The position numbers and the translations under genes were made by a program. 64,000 bases of DNA from NCBI RefSeq assembly GCF_000429165.1, contig NZ_KE386853.1, positions 137,694 to 201,693 on the forward strand, in the 5' to 3' direction. The notes under the pieces were generated by a model. The model did no database searches and was not told the DNA's origin. It saw nothing but the letters and a program-made list of their open reading frames with translations. How positions within the stretch are numbered: position 1 is the first letter of the stretch; each line of letters begins with the position of its first letter. This DNA comes from Acetobacter nitrogenifigens DSM 23921 = NBRC 105050 (GTDB lineage: Bacteria > Pseudomonadota > Alphaproteobacteria > Acetobacterales > Acetobacteraceae). Positions 1-11,275 of this stretch are shown piece after piece.

Positions 1-236
1 TCGTCTCGCTGCTTTTTCAACGCAGCTTCCTGCGCGCGTGCGGCTTCCAGCGCCGCGCGCGAGGAGTGTGCGCTGGAGGCTCGCGGGTTCGCGGGCGCGG
101 TCTTGCTTGCGCCGGAGGTTCTGTGTTGGGCGGCATGATGGTGCGCCGCAGCCGACGATGCGACGGGAGAGGCGGCCAGAGAGACTGCCACGGCGGGTGC
201 CAGCAGCCGGACTGCGGATGAACGACTGGCGATCAT
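1..236 (-). CDS. EnvC-like murein hydrolase activator, N-terminal part (runs off left edge)
   Basis: Partial gene; only about 78 N-terminal residues lie in the window. The frame starts MIASRSSAVRLLAP, continues with an Ala-rich hydrophobic stretch ending near ASSAAA (a signal peptide), then a His/Ala/Ser-rich linker, and enters a charged Ala/Glu/Lys/Arg segment (LEAARAQEAALKKQRD) that looks like the start of a coiled coil. This order of signal peptide, linker and coiled coil is typical of EnvC/M23-type proteins, which sit in the periplasm and activate amidases at the septum. The gene lies directly downstream of gpmI on the same strand, and a gpmI-EnvC-S41 protease order is common in alphaproteobacteria. 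An in-frame ATG at 308 would add 24 residues, but the signal peptide fits the start at 236 better. The LytM domain is outside the window, so the family call rests on context. Confidence 0.55.
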   Translation of the reverse strand, partial: MIASRSSAVRLLAPAVAVSLAASPVASSAAAHHHAAQHRTSGASKTAPANPRASSAHSSRAALEAARAQEAALKKQRD

Positions 237-508
237 CGGTAAGGAAAAGGCTCCCCGACATGCCGGGGGCTGCGTCGGCGCTGCGCTGAACCAGCTTGCT
301 GAAGACATGATGAAAACAGGCCGCCGCATTTTCAAGGGCGCCGCCACGTCATCCGCCGCAGTTCGTCGGGCGCCCGCCGTGGGCTGTTCCAACGAAAAAT
401 GCGATCAGGCAGAGGCACGCTTTTATTGGCTGACACACTTGAAACGACGGCCAGTTACGCGCCGCGTTGCTTCGTTTTTCCACCATGCGCCAGTCCGGAT
501 CGTCAACC

Positions 509-2062
509 TCACGCTGAAGCGGTTTCGATCAACGACTGCCCCGTCATCGCTTCGGGCTGGGCGACCTTCATCAGCGCGAGCAGCGTTGGCGCGAGATCGG
601 CGAGCCTGCCGGGTCGCAAGGTGACGCCGGGCACGCCCGCGAGCACGCAGGGCACCTGATTGAGAGTATGCGCTGTGTGCGGGCCGCCGGTCTCCGGGTC
701 ACGCATAAGTTCGCAGTTACCGTGATCCGCCGTCACCAGCAGGGCGCCGCCCTGACGCGCAATTGCGTCGGCGATTTTGCCAAGGCCGGTGTCCACCGTC
801 TCGACGGCCTTGATCGCGGCTTTCAGCACGCCGGTATGGCCGACCATGTCCGGGTTGGCGAAATTAAGCACGATCAGGTCGTATTTTCCGCTGTCGATCG
901 CCTCAACTGCACGATCGGTCAACTCGGGCGCCGACATCTCCGGTTGCAGATCGTAGGTGGCGACTTTCGGCGACGGCACCATGATCCGGTCTTCGCCGTC
1001 GAACTGCGCTTCCCGGCCGCCATTCAGGAAGTAGGTGACGTGCGGATATTTCTCGGTCTCGGCCATGCGTAGCTGCGTCTTTCCCGCCGCTGACACGACT
1101 TCTCCGAGAAGCTGCGTCAGGCTCTGCGGCGGAAAGAGAACGGTCGTCAATTTGGCCAGATCGTCGCTGTAACGCGTCATGGCGACCGCCGCCGCGAAGC
1201 GCCGCACGGCCTTGCGCTCGAAGTCCGTGAAGTCCGGGTCCAGCAGGGCGTTCAGCAGTTCGCGGATGCGATCGGCGCGGAAGTTGAAGGAGAGAATTCC
1301 GTCGCCGTCCTTCATGCCTGCGTAATCGCCCAACACGGTCGGTTCGACGAATTCGTCCGTGACTTCCGCCTTGTAGGAAGCGTCCAGCACCGCCCCGGCG
1401 GACTCCGCTCTCGGACCGGAGGCTGACGTCAGAACGTCATAGACGCGCGATACCCGTTCCCAGCGATTGTCGCGATCCATGGCGTAGTAACGGCCGGAAA
1501 TGGAGGCGACGGCGACGCCATCGGGCATATCCGCGAGCAGTTTCGCTACGTAATCCTTTCCCGATTGAGGCGCAGTGTCGCGCCCGTCGGTGAAGATATG
1601 GAACGCCACGGGCACGCCGGCGGCCGCGACGATGCGCGCGAGCCCGACTGCGTGATCCTGATGCGCATGGACGCCGCCAGGGGAGACCAGCCCGAGCAGG
1701 TGGCAGGTTCCGCCGTTCTTTCGAAGCGTATCGATGAATGCGGTCAGCACCGGGCTGGCGGCGAGGCTGCCGTCGCGGAGGGCACGGCTGATTCGGGGGA
1801 GTTCCTGCATCACGACGCGACCGGCCCCGATGTTCAGGTGCCCGACCTCGGAGTTGCCCATCTGGCCATCAGGAAGGCCGACGTCTTCGCCGCTTGTGTC
1901 GAGGAAGGTGTGTGGGCCTTCCGCCCAGAGCCTGTCGAAAGTCGGCGTCGAGGCCTGCCGCACGGCATTATAGGCGTCATCTTCGCGCCATCCGAAGCCG
2001 TCGAGGATGACCAGCATCGCCGGGCGGCGGGGGGAGGCGAGCGGTGTGCTTGAATCCGACAT
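509..2062 (-). CDS. gpmI: 2,3-bisphosphoglycerate-independent phosphoglycerate mutase
   Basis: Interconverts 3-phosphoglycerate and 2-phosphoglycerate in cytosolic glycolysis/gluconeogenesis through a phosphoserine intermediate and two Mn ions. The product is 517 residues, normal for the family. Seen: the N-terminal metal motif DGFG (Asp21), the catalytic serine motif MGNSEVGH (Ser71), the substrate-binding region GGVHAHQDH, and C-terminal metal ligands in NPDMVGHTG, TADHGN and GGPHTAHT. All key residues are present. The open frame extends upstream to 2134, but the extra 24 residues (rich in Gly, Trp and Lys) do not match the family, so I start at the ATG at 2062, just before SDSSTPLASPRRPAMLVILD. 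It is followed on the same strand by the EnvC-like gene about 270 bp away. Confidence 0.95.
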   Translation of the reverse strand: MSDSSTPLASPRRPAMLVILDGFGWREDDAYNAVRQASTPTFDRLWAEGPHTFLDTSGEDVGLPDGQMGNSEVGHLNIGAGRVVMQELPRISRALRDGSLAASPVLTAFIDTLRKNGGTCHLLGLVSPGGVHAHQDHAVGLARIVAAAGVPVAFHIFTDGRDTAPQSGKDYVAKLLADMPDGVAVASISGRYYAMDRDNRWERVSRVYDVLTSASGPRAESAGAVLDASYKAEVTDEFVEPTVLGDYAGMKDGDGILSFNFRADRIRELLNALLDPDFTDFERKAVRRFAAAVAMTRYSDDLAKLTTVLFPPQSLTQLLGEVVSAAGKTQLRMAETEKYPHVTYFLNGGREAQFDGEDRIMVPSPKVATYDLQPEMSAPELTDRAVEAIDSGKYDLIVLNFANPDMVGHTGVLKAAIKAVETVDTGLGKIADAIARQGGALLVTADHGNCELMRDPETGGPHTAHTLNQVPCVLAGVPGVTLRPGRLADLAPTLLALMKVAQPEAMTGQSLIETASA

Positions 2063-2497
2063 GGATGTCTCTGCATCGGCTGTTTGTTTATGCCATGATG
2101 GCACTCCGCCGCCGCCCTTCCAAGGCGTTCGCATCAGCGCGGGCAGTTTCGCGATAAAATGGCGGCTCGTTTTTCTCGGCAGTTTTAGGGTTGATCCGAG
2201 GCAGCATGCGGTTAACGGGAGTTGGGACGTTTTGGCGGCAGTGGGGGACCTCGTTCGTCATGACCGTTTTTTCATCTGCGGCATCTTTGTCCGCGGTGCG
2301 TCGGGTGACCATTTCTTACGACGCAGGCGCGGCGGCGGATCGACGCTCCCGACCTGCGTGAGCGGGTATGCGCCGTGTCCATGTGAAAGCTTGTTTGACG
2401 CGATAGCCCGCTCACGGACTATAAGCCCCCAACAAAGCCCCGAAACGCGCTATTGTCGTTGCGCTTCAGGAGCGAAACGACAGAAAGGTTCAGAACG
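2063..2497. other. Intergenic region between divergent gpmI and msrB
   Basis: This 435-bp stretch separates two divergently transcribed genes. Several open frames cross it (for example a 74-codon frame on the minus strand at 2088-2312), but their products are rich in Arg and Pro, show no family features and have no good ribosome binding site, so I do not call them genes. The right part holds a candidate promoter for msrB-upp. Confidence 0.5.
2395..2425 (+). promoter_or_regulatory. Candidate sigma-70 promoter for msrB-upp
   Basis: TTGACG at 2395-2400 and TATAAG at 2420-2425 with a 19-bp spacer, about 70 bp before the msrB start codon. The spacer is longer than the ideal 17 bp, so this is only a candidate. 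Confidence 0.35.
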
Positions 2498-2902
2498 ATG
2501 TCCGACGATCCTCAACCCGTGTCCCTCTGCGGCGTGCTCAGCGAAGAGCAACTGCGCATTCTTCGGCAGCACGGGACCGAGCGCCCTGGCTCCAGCGAAC
2601 TCAATCATGAGAAGCGCGAAGGCGTTTATCGCTGCGCCGCATGCGGGACTCCGCTGTTTTCGTCTGAGACGAAATACGAGAGCGGCAGCGGTTGGCCGTC
2701 TTTCTTCGCGCCGGTCGCGGGCGCGGTAGAAACCGAGACCGACGAAAGCCTTGGCATGGTGCGAACCGAAGTTCATTGCGCGAAATGCAAGGGACATCTT
2801 GGACACGTGTTCCCCGATGGACCGCCGCCCAGTGGCCTGCGCTACTGCATGAACGGCATCGTTCTTGATTTTCAGCCCGGCTCTTCGTCCGAACCCGCCT
2901 GA
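2498..2902 (+). CDS. msrB: Peptide-methionine (R)-S-oxide reductase
   Basis: Repairs oxidised proteins by reducing methionine-R-sulfoxide in the cytosol, using thioredoxin-type electrons. The 134-residue product has the two zinc CxxC pairs (Cys46/Cys49 in RCAACG, Cys94/Cys97 in HCAKCKG), the [11 protein letters not shown] signature and the catalytic cysteine in RYCMNG (Cys117). It lacks a signal peptide and a fused MsrA domain. The frame could begin at 2453, but the ATG at 2498 gives the normal family N-terminus ([10 protein letters not shown]) and follows an AAAGG-containing stretch. The uracil phosphoribosyltransferase gene follows 51 bp downstream on the same strand, so the two may share a transcript. 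Confidence 0.95.
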   Translation: MSDDPQPVSLCGVLSEEQLRILRQHGTERPGSSELNHEKREGVYRCAACGTPLFSSETKYESGSGWPSFFAPVAGAVETETDESLGMVRTEVHCAKCKGHLGHVFPDGPPPSGLRYCMNGIVLDFQPGSSSEPA

Positions 2903-2953
2903 ACGACCAGAAACGCCAAGCCTTTTCACCCATCACGGAGCAAGCCCGTCGTA

Positions 2954-3601
2954 ATGTCCGAAGCCACGCACCCCGCAAACGTCGTGATCGTCGATCACCC
3001 GCTGGTCCAACACAAACTGTCACGCCTGCGCGACGCCGCGACGTCCACTGCGGGATTTCGGAGGCTGGCGCGCGAGATCAGTCTTCTGCTCGCCTACGAA
3101 GCGACGCGGGATCTGAAGCTTGAAGACGTCGAGATCGAAACGCCGCTTGAGCGAATCACCGGCAAGCATCTGTCCGGTAAAAAACTCTGCTTCGTTTCGA
3201 TCCTCCGGGCCGGAAACGGCATACTGGATGGGATGCTCGACCTCGTGCCGTCTGCGCGCGTCGGGCACATTGGTCTTTTCCGTGATCCGGCGACGCTTCG
3301 ACCAGTGGAATACTACTGTAAGTTGCCGGACGACATCGAGGCGCGTGATTGCATTGTCGTCGACCCGATGCTGGCCACCGGGCATAGCGCCGTCGCCGCC
3401 ATAGATAGCCTCAAGCGCGCAGGCGCAGGCACCATCATTTTCGTGTGCCTGCTCGCGGCGCCTGAAGGCGTCGCCTGTCTGGCGGCGGCGCATCCGGACG
3501 TGAAGATCATCACCTGCGCTGTCGATCGCGAACTCGACGATCACGGTTATATCAGGCCCGGTCTTGGTGACGCGGGCGACAGGCTGTTCGGAACAAAGTA
3601 A
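2954..3601 (+). CDS. upp: Uracil phosphoribosyltransferase
   Basis: Makes UMP from uracil and PRPP in pyrimidine salvage, in the cytosol. The 215-residue length is typical. The PRPP-binding loop is clear ([14 protein letters not shown], about residues 132-146), as are the [14 protein letters not shown] segment and the C-terminal uracil-binding region ending [20 protein letters not shown]. The start ATG follows ACGGAGCAAG, a reasonable ribosome binding site. It lies downstream of msrB and converges on flaF. No uracil permease gene is adjacent. Confidence 0.95.
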   Translation: MSEATHPANVVIVDHPLVQHKLSRLRDAATSTAGFRRLAREISLLLAYEATRDLKLEDVEIETPLERITGKHLSGKKLCFVSILRAGNGILDGMLDLVPSARVGHIGLFRDPATLRPVEYYCKLPDDIEARDCIVVDPMLATGHSAVAAIDSLKRAGAGTIIFVCLLAAPEGVACLAAAHPDVKIITCAVDRELDDHGYIRPGLGDAGDRLFGTK

Positions 3602-3634
3602 TCGATCGCAAGATCTGATCACACTGCGTTTTGA

Positions 3635-4045
3635 TCAGACGGAAAGAAGCTTCCTGCCTGCGTCGTCGCCAGAACGCACATCGGTTGATGTAGCTTCTGG
3701 CGTAGATGGGGAACGGAGCCCTTCGAGGATATCTTCGTTGACGTCGACAAGGGGTTTCAATGTCACGCCATGCATCATGGCGTTGATGCTGTAACGGGTC
3801 GCCCAAAGCGCCAGTTTGCTCAGATTGGCGCGAAGCCTCTGAGGAAAGTCGTTGTTGTCTGTTCCGGTTTCGCGAAGAATTGCGGACCAGAGCTTTTGGT
3901 TCAGGTTCAGCGCGTGCAGGCGTGATTTCTGGTCGTGCGCCGCGCGCAGATGGCGGATGGCCTGTTCGAAAGCCAGAATCTCAATGTCTCGAGGAGACAT
4001 TGTAGACGCTGTATTCTGGTTGTAACGCCGTATGCCGTAATTCAT
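3635..4045 (-). CDS. flaF: Flagellar biosynthesis regulator FlaF
   Basis: FlaF-family proteins help flagellin synthesis or secretion in alphaproteobacteria and act opposite to FlbT, which destabilises flagellin mRNA. The 136-residue product has the FlaF pattern: an N-terminal helix after SPRDIEILAFEQAIRHLRAA, the central NQKLWSAILRE segment, and the NLSKLALWATRYSI helix followed by LVDVNEDILEGL. No signal peptide or membrane segment is seen. The start at 4045 is preceded by AAGGA with good spacing. It is the last gene of a three-gene set, flbT-flagellin-flaF, all on the minus strand, with a 223-bp AT-rich gap to the flagellin stop. The C-terminal 30 residues are polar and probably disordered. 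Confidence 0.9.
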   Translation of the reverse strand: MNYGIRRYNQNTASTMSPRDIEILAFEQAIRHLRAAHDQKSRLHALNLNQKLWSAILRETGTDNNDFPQRLRANLSKLALWATRYSINAMMHGVTLKPLVDVNEDILEGLRSPSTPEATSTDVRSGDDAGRKLLSV

Positions 4046-4229
4046 CGGGCGGTCCTTGCTTCGTGATGACGACTGGTGAAGTCAACCGAAGCTTCTCAGG
4101 AATTTACTTAAGACCAGTGAATGATTTTTCGGCAACTGGTTTTCTGATTGGTTGATTTTTTATGTGATTCTTTATTGGAAATTAAATATTTATTGAAATA
4201 TAAAATGGTTTTAAAGTTTTTTCAAGAAG

Positions 4230-4261
4230 TCGCTGGGCGAAGTTAAAATTTCGCCCAGCGA
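4230..4261 (-). terminator. Hairpin just after the flagellin gene
   Basis: Perfect 12-bp inverted repeat: TCGCTGGGCGAA (4230-4241) and TTCGCCCAGCGA (4250-4261) with an 8-nt loop, 8 nt past the flagellin stop codon. On the minus strand the tract that follows is mixed (ACTTCTTGAAAAAAC) rather than a run of T, so it may act as an mRNA 3'-end stabiliser or partial terminator rather than a strong intrinsic terminator. The 4046-4229 stretch beyond it is very AT-rich and leads into flaF. Confidence 0.6.
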
Positions 4262-4268
4262 TACTCTT

Positions 4269-5300
4269 TTAGCGGAACAGGGTCAGAATGTTCTGCGAGG
4301 AGGACTTCGCCAGCGACAGAGAGGAAATAGCCAGTTCCTGCTTGGTCTGGAGCGAGGTCAACTTGGCGCTTTCCGCAGCCATATCCGCGTCAGTCAGTGC
4401 GCCTACTGTGGACGTCAGAGAGTCGGACAGGTTCGACGAATAGGTCGTCATGCCTGTAATCGTCTGCGTGTTTGTGCCCAGTGTGGACGCAACGTTTGTC
4501 ATTGCGGTGATAGCGTTTTGAACGACCGACACCATATCGGAGATCGCATTCGCGCTATAAGCGGTTCCGGCAGAATCCGTGCTCTGTTCGGTCAAAACGC
4601 CCGCCGTCGTCACGAATACGTTCTGTCCGGCCGTCGTGACAGACGCATCGCCCGCAGCCATTCCGGATGAGAGACCAAGCGCGTCGGTGAGGGTGTTTGT
4701 GTCGGCTGGCTTCGCGAAGTTGGTCCCAACAGCAACGACCGTTCCGGAGATATCCGTAGAGGTCAGGGCGTTTGTGATCGTCGACGTGGAGCCCTGCAGG
4801 CCAGTGACGTAGGTAAGGGTCCCTGCAGTCACGGCGCCGGTGGCTGCCGCGCCCTGGTTCGCGGTGTTCGCGTCGGTTGCGCTGGTCAGCAGGTTGACGC
4901 CGTTGACCGTCGCGTTACGGGCGAGCGTGTTGATCTGGTCCAGATAGCCGTTGATTTCCTGAGCGGTCTGGGCCAGCGCCGTCGTATCGCCCTGGTTCGA
5001 ACCAAGCGACGTCACCGCAGTCTGCAGAAGTTGCAGGGTGCTGATGATCTGGCTGGTTGCCGATGAGGTCGTGCTGACAGTTTGCGCGGCAGTGGAGAGG
5101 CCGTCGTTAACCGCGGACAGACCGGAGATGTTCCCGCTGATCTGCTGCGAAATGGCGTAGGTGGCAGGGCCGTCGGACGCGGTCGAGACCTTCAGGCCGG
5201 TCGACACTTCGTTCTGGGCTTCGTTCAGGGCGTCGGTCGTGGCGTTGAGGGACTCAAGGGCCACCATGGCGCCGACATTGGTGTTGATTGAAAGCGACAT
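4269..5300 (-). CDS. Flagellin
   Basis: Structural protein of the flagellar filament, exported through the flagellar type III system without a signal peptide. The 343-residue product has the conserved N-terminal D0/D1 helices (MSLSINTNVGAMVALESLN through STGLKVSTASDGPATYAISQ) and the C-terminal helix pair ending QNILTLFR. The middle (about residues 140-235) is short, low in charge and rich in Thr, Ala and Gly, so the variable D2/D3 domain is small. An ATG at 5300 is preceded by CGGAGAAAATCTG. It is flanked by its two regulators, flbT upstream and flaF downstream. The name fla/fliC is not settled, so I leave the symbol blank. No other flagellar structural genes are in the window. Confidence 0.95.
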   Translation of the reverse strand: MSLSINTNVGAMVALESLNATTDALNEAQNEVSTGLKVSTASDGPATYAISQQISGNISGLSAVNDGLSTAAQTVSTTSSATSQIISTLQLLQTAVTSLGSNQGDTTALAQTAQEINGYLDQINTLARNATVNGVNLLTSATDANTANQGAAATGAVTAGTLTYVTGLQGSTSTITNALTSTDISGTVVAVGTNFAKPADTNTLTDALGLSSGMAAGDASVTTAGQNVFVTTAGVLTEQSTDSAGTAYSANAISDMVSVVQNAITAMTNVASTLGTNTQTITGMTTYSSNLSDSLTSTVGALTDADMAAESAKLTSLQTKQELAISSLSLAKSSSQNILTLFR

Positions 5301-5319
5301 CAGATTTTCTCCGTTGGAA

Positions 5320-5334
5320 CTGCATTTTTTGCAG
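5320..5334 (-). promoter_or_regulatory. Small hairpin in the flagellin 5' leader
   Basis: Inverted repeat CTGCA / TGCAG with a five-base T loop (A on the transcript), 20 nt upstream of the flagellin start codon and just before its ribosome binding site. FlbT is known in Caulobacter to act on the flagellin mRNA 5' leader, so this stem is a plausible contact site; that link is inference. Confidence 0.35.
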
Positions 5335-5385
5335 CAACGACATCTGACCTCAGAAAACCTAAGGTGGAGTTAACAGGATGAATAA

Positions 5386-5832
5386 TTAGACGCCTAAATC
5401 TTTTTTGGCCGCACCCAATACTGCGTCTTCATGCCTAATGATCCGTCGCGCCAGTTTCAAGGCCGTATACAGGTCTTCCTGCTCTGCTGACGCCAAAGCG
5501 GATGAAAGCAGTTCCCGCGCCGTTTCCGACGTCGTCTCTTTCGAAAAAATTTCTATATAATAGCGAGCTTCCGAAAGCGCCGAGGTGCGCTCCTCCGACG
5601 TTCCGACATAAGCTGTCTGAAGCGCGTAGTAGATTCTGCGCGCGGGCGTGTTGGCCTGCTCTGGTGGAAGAAGCTGGCGGCCAAAGAGAAACCGCGCCTG
5701 ATTGGTCAGCCGAATCTGGGCGGAGGTCAGAAAATGTATGCCGGCGCCGTTGATGATCATCCGATCATTCGCATCCAGCCTTATCCCAAGCCCCGCCACC
5801 CGTCGCCTCCATTTTGCGTGTTTCGCATTCAT
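5386..5832 (-). CDS. flbT: Flagellin mRNA regulator FlbT
   Basis: FlbT proteins bind the 5' leader of flagellin mRNA and promote its decay when the flagellum is not assembled. The 148-residue product carries the family pattern: LGIRLDANDRMIINGAGI (usually LRLKPGERIIVNGAV), the QARFLFGRQLLPPEQANT segment, and the hallmark PARRIYYALQTAYVG, followed by helices with IRHEDAVLGAAKK at the end. The first 12 residues (MNAKHAKWRRRV) are a basic extension ahead of the usual start. No good ribosome binding site precedes 5832, so the start is less certain than the family. It is 85 bp upstream of the flagellin gene, same strand, and divergent from the dodecin gene. Confidence 0.88.
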   Translation of the reverse strand: MNAKHAKWRRRVAGLGIRLDANDRMIINGAGIHFLTSAQIRLTNQARFLFGRQLLPPEQANTPARRIYYALQTAYVGTSEERTSALSEARYYIEIFSKETTSETARELLSSALASAEQEDLYTALKLARRIIRHEDAVLGAAKKDLGV

Positions 5833-5970
5833 GGGCGTAGTCGGGAGATATGTAATTTCGGTTAATTTCTATCTGCTTATGCGATTTCGGAAAGTTTGCG
5901 GTGATCCTTTTCCATGCGGACGCGTTATTCGCATCATGGGCCTGATCAACGCATGACAGGAGAAGCCGGG

Positions 5971-6183
5971 ATGTCAGATCACGTTTATAGCGTCGTAGAG
6001 GTCGTCGGGTCGTCCGGAAAGTCGGTCGAAGCGGCAATTGAGAACGCCGTTTCGACGCTGGCCCAGGGTGAAAAGCACCTTCGCTGGTTCGAGGTGACCA
6101 GCACGCGGGGCCATATCGAGCATGGAAAAGTCAGCCATTATCAGGTCACCCTGAAAATCGGGCTTACGTTGGACGACAAATAA
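5971..6183 (+). CDS. Dodecin family flavin-binding protein
   Basis: Dodecins assemble into hollow 12-mers that bind flavins (or CoA in some bacteria) and buffer or store them in the cytosol. The 70-residue product matches the family in length and order: SDHVYSVVEVVGSSGKSVEAA, a helix (IENAVSTLAQG), then LRWFEVTSTRGHIEHGKVSHYQ and a final strand VTLKIGLTLDD. The tryptophan in RWFEV that stacks on flavin in halophilic dodecin is present. The ATG at 5971 is preceded by AGGAGAAGCCGGG; the frame could extend to 5914 but the added residues do not fit. Divergent from flbT across about 140 bp. Confidence 0.93.
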   Translation: MSDHVYSVVEVVGSSGKSVEAAIENAVSTLAQGEKHLRWFEVTSTRGHIEHGKVSHYQVTLKIGLTLDDK

Positions 6184-6208
6184 GCGTCGTCGAATCAGGC
6201 AGGCGGGA

Positions 6209-7405
6209 TCAGACCCGCCTGACGATATAGGATGCGGCGAGCGCGGTGGTGATGTCCTGCGCGTGCTGCGGGTCGCGCGCCTCGATCATGACTTCCAGTT
6301 CGGCTGCCTGCACAGACGGCGCCGCGAAGAGTCGCTGGTGCGAGACTTCGAGGATATTGCCGCCTGCTTCGCCAATCGTTTTGGAAATATCCGCGAGCAC
6401 GCCAGGACGATCCGGGATTTCCATAGCCAGACGGAGCAACCGTCCGTCGCGCAGCATCGCCCGAAGCAGGGTGTTGGCGAGGATGCGGCTATCGATGTTG
6501 CCGCCGGTTATGGGAATGGCGACTCGTTTTCCGGCAAACAGATCGGGCCGTTTTATGACCGCAGCGAGCGCCGCTGCGCCAGCTCCCTCGCTCACCTGTT
6601 TCGTGGCTTCGGCGAGCATGGTGATCGCGTCTTCCACATCGCGTTCGCTGACGACGACGATGTCGGAGACATACTCCTTGATGACATCATACGGGCGCCT
6701 GCCGATTTTCAGCACGGCGATGCCTTCGGCGATCGTGGCGCCGCCCGGGGGCGTGATCTCGGCTCCGGGAAACGCGGAGAGAGAGGAGTAGCTCTCAACC
6801 TGCACGCCGACCATTTTCATGTTTGGGCGCAAGGCGCGGGCCGCGACTGCCGATCCGGAAAGCAGCCCGCCGCCGCCGATCGGCATCACCAGCGCGTCGA
6901 GTTCGCCCGCATCCTGACAGAGTTCGAGCGCGAAGGTGCCTTGCCCGGCCATGACGGCGTCATCGTCGTAGGGATGTACGAAGACGCGGCCTTCACGCTC
7001 TTGCAGGTCGTTCGCGAACAGCGTCGCTTCCGCGAAATTGTCGCCCTCCAGAATGACCCGTGCGCCCCAGCTTGTGGTGCGCGTGACTTTTCCGGCGGGG
7101 GTGAAGCGGGGCATCACGATGACGGCGTCGATGCCCAGCAGGCTCGCGTGACGTGCGACGCCCTGCGCGTGGTTGCCCGCCGACACGGTGATCACGCCGC
7201 GCGCGCGTTCCTCGGGCGTCAGCAGGGCCAGCTTGTTGGCCGCTCCGCGCTCCTTGAACGATCCGACCGCCTGCAGGTTGTCCAGCTTCAACGTAATCTC
7301 GGCCCCCGCCGCGCGGGACAGGGTGTGAGAGGGCACGGTCGGCGTGCGCAGCACGCGCCCTTCTATCCGCGCGGCGGCGGCCAGAACGTCGTCGAAGGTG
7401 ATCAC
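6209..7405 (-). CDS. ilvA: Threonine ammonia-lyase (threonine dehydratase) with C-terminal ACT domain
   Basis: PLP enzyme that converts threonine to 2-oxobutanoate and ammonia, the first step to isoleucine. With the GTG start at 7405 it has 398 residues. The PLP lysine is in GSFKERGAANK (Lys51), the phosphate-binding glycine loop in MPIGGGGLLSG, and a single ACT domain fills the last 75 residues (LAMEIPDRPGVLADISKTIGE). This one-ACT form of about 400 residues differs from the E. coli biosynthetic enzyme, which has a tandem ACT region. The upstream in-frame ATG at 7492 would overlap greA by 74 bp and adds residues unlike the family, so I prefer GTG 7405, 13 bp after the greA stop. Likely cotranscribed with greA. 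Confidence 0.9.
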   Translation of the reverse strand: MITFDDVLAAAARIEGRVLRTPTVPSHTLSRAAGAEITLKLDNLQAVGSFKERGAANKLALLTPEERARGVITVSAGNHAQGVARHASLLGIDAVIVMPRFTPAGKVTRTTSWGARVILEGDNFAEATLFANDLQEREGRVFVHPYDDDAVMAGQGTFALELCQDAGELDALVMPIGGGGLLSGSAVAARALRPNMKMVGVQVESYSSLSAFPGAEITPPGGATIAEGIAVLKIGRRPYDVIKEYVSDIVVVSERDVEDAITMLAEATKQVSEGAGAAALAAVIKRPDLFAGKRVAIPITGGNIDSRILANTLLRAMLRDGRLLRLAMEIPDRPGVLADISKTIGEAGGNILEVSHQRLFAAPSVQAAELEVMIEARDPQHAQDITTALAASYIVRRV

Positions 7406-7418
7406 GGGTCGGGTACCG

Positions 7419-7892
7419 TTAAGCGTAGATGACGGAGAGGATTTCGTAAGTCCGGTCGCCGCCAGGGGCCGGAACCGATACGGTGTCTCCAATGGACTTG
7501 CCGATCAGGGACTTGGCGAGCGGGGAAGATACGGACAGCAGACCCTGTTTGATGTCGGCCTCGTGGACGCCGACGATCTGGTACGACGCTTCCTTGTCGG
7601 TCTCTTCGTCGACAAGCTTCACGCGTGCGCCGAATTTTACCTGATCGCCCGACAGGGTGGACGGGTCTATGACCTCAGCCGTCGAGATGATCTCCTCCAG
7701 CTCGAGCACCCGGCCTTCGACGAAGGACTGCCGTTCGCGCGCGGCGTGGTATTCCGCGTTTTCGGACAGATCGCCATGCTCGCGCGCTTCGGCGATGGCG
7801 CGGATGATAGCCGGACGCTCTTCGGATTTGAGACGACGCAACTCGTCTTCAAGTCGTTGCAGACCGGTTGCGGTCATCGGAACTTTCTGCAA
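7419..7892 (-). CDS. greA: Transcription elongation factor GreA
   Basis: Binds backtracked RNA polymerase through the secondary channel and stimulates transcript cleavage. The 157-residue length is standard. Seen: the N-terminal antiparallel coiled coil ([20 protein letters not shown]...), the acidic tip [11 protein letters not shown] that carries the catalytic Asp and Glu, and the C-terminal FKBP-like domain with [16 protein letters not shown]. It lies 123 bp downstream of the carB stop on the same strand and 13 bp before ilvA. The start gives [10 protein letters not shown]; the second methionine (MTATG) is the more typical start and both are possible. Confidence 0.95.
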   Translation of the reverse strand: MQKVPMTATGLQRLEDELRRLKSEERPAIIRAIAEAREHGDLSENAEYHAARERQSFVEGRVLELEEIISTAEVIDPSTLSGDQVKFGARVKLVDEETDKEASYQIVGVHEADIKQGLLSVSSPLAKSLIGKSIGDTVSVPAPGGDRTYEILSVIYA

Positions 7893-8015
7893 GGCGCCTA
7901 ATCCTCAGGTAACGGAACGAAAAAGCGCCGGAAAGCTCACTGGGAGCCCTCCGGTGGTCGGAACTCGTCTGGGAAATCCGGGCCGCAATCGCTCGCGACG
8001 CAGCCCGCTGTAAAA

Positions 8016-11270
<3,255 letters not shown>

Positions 11271-11275
11271 GGGCG

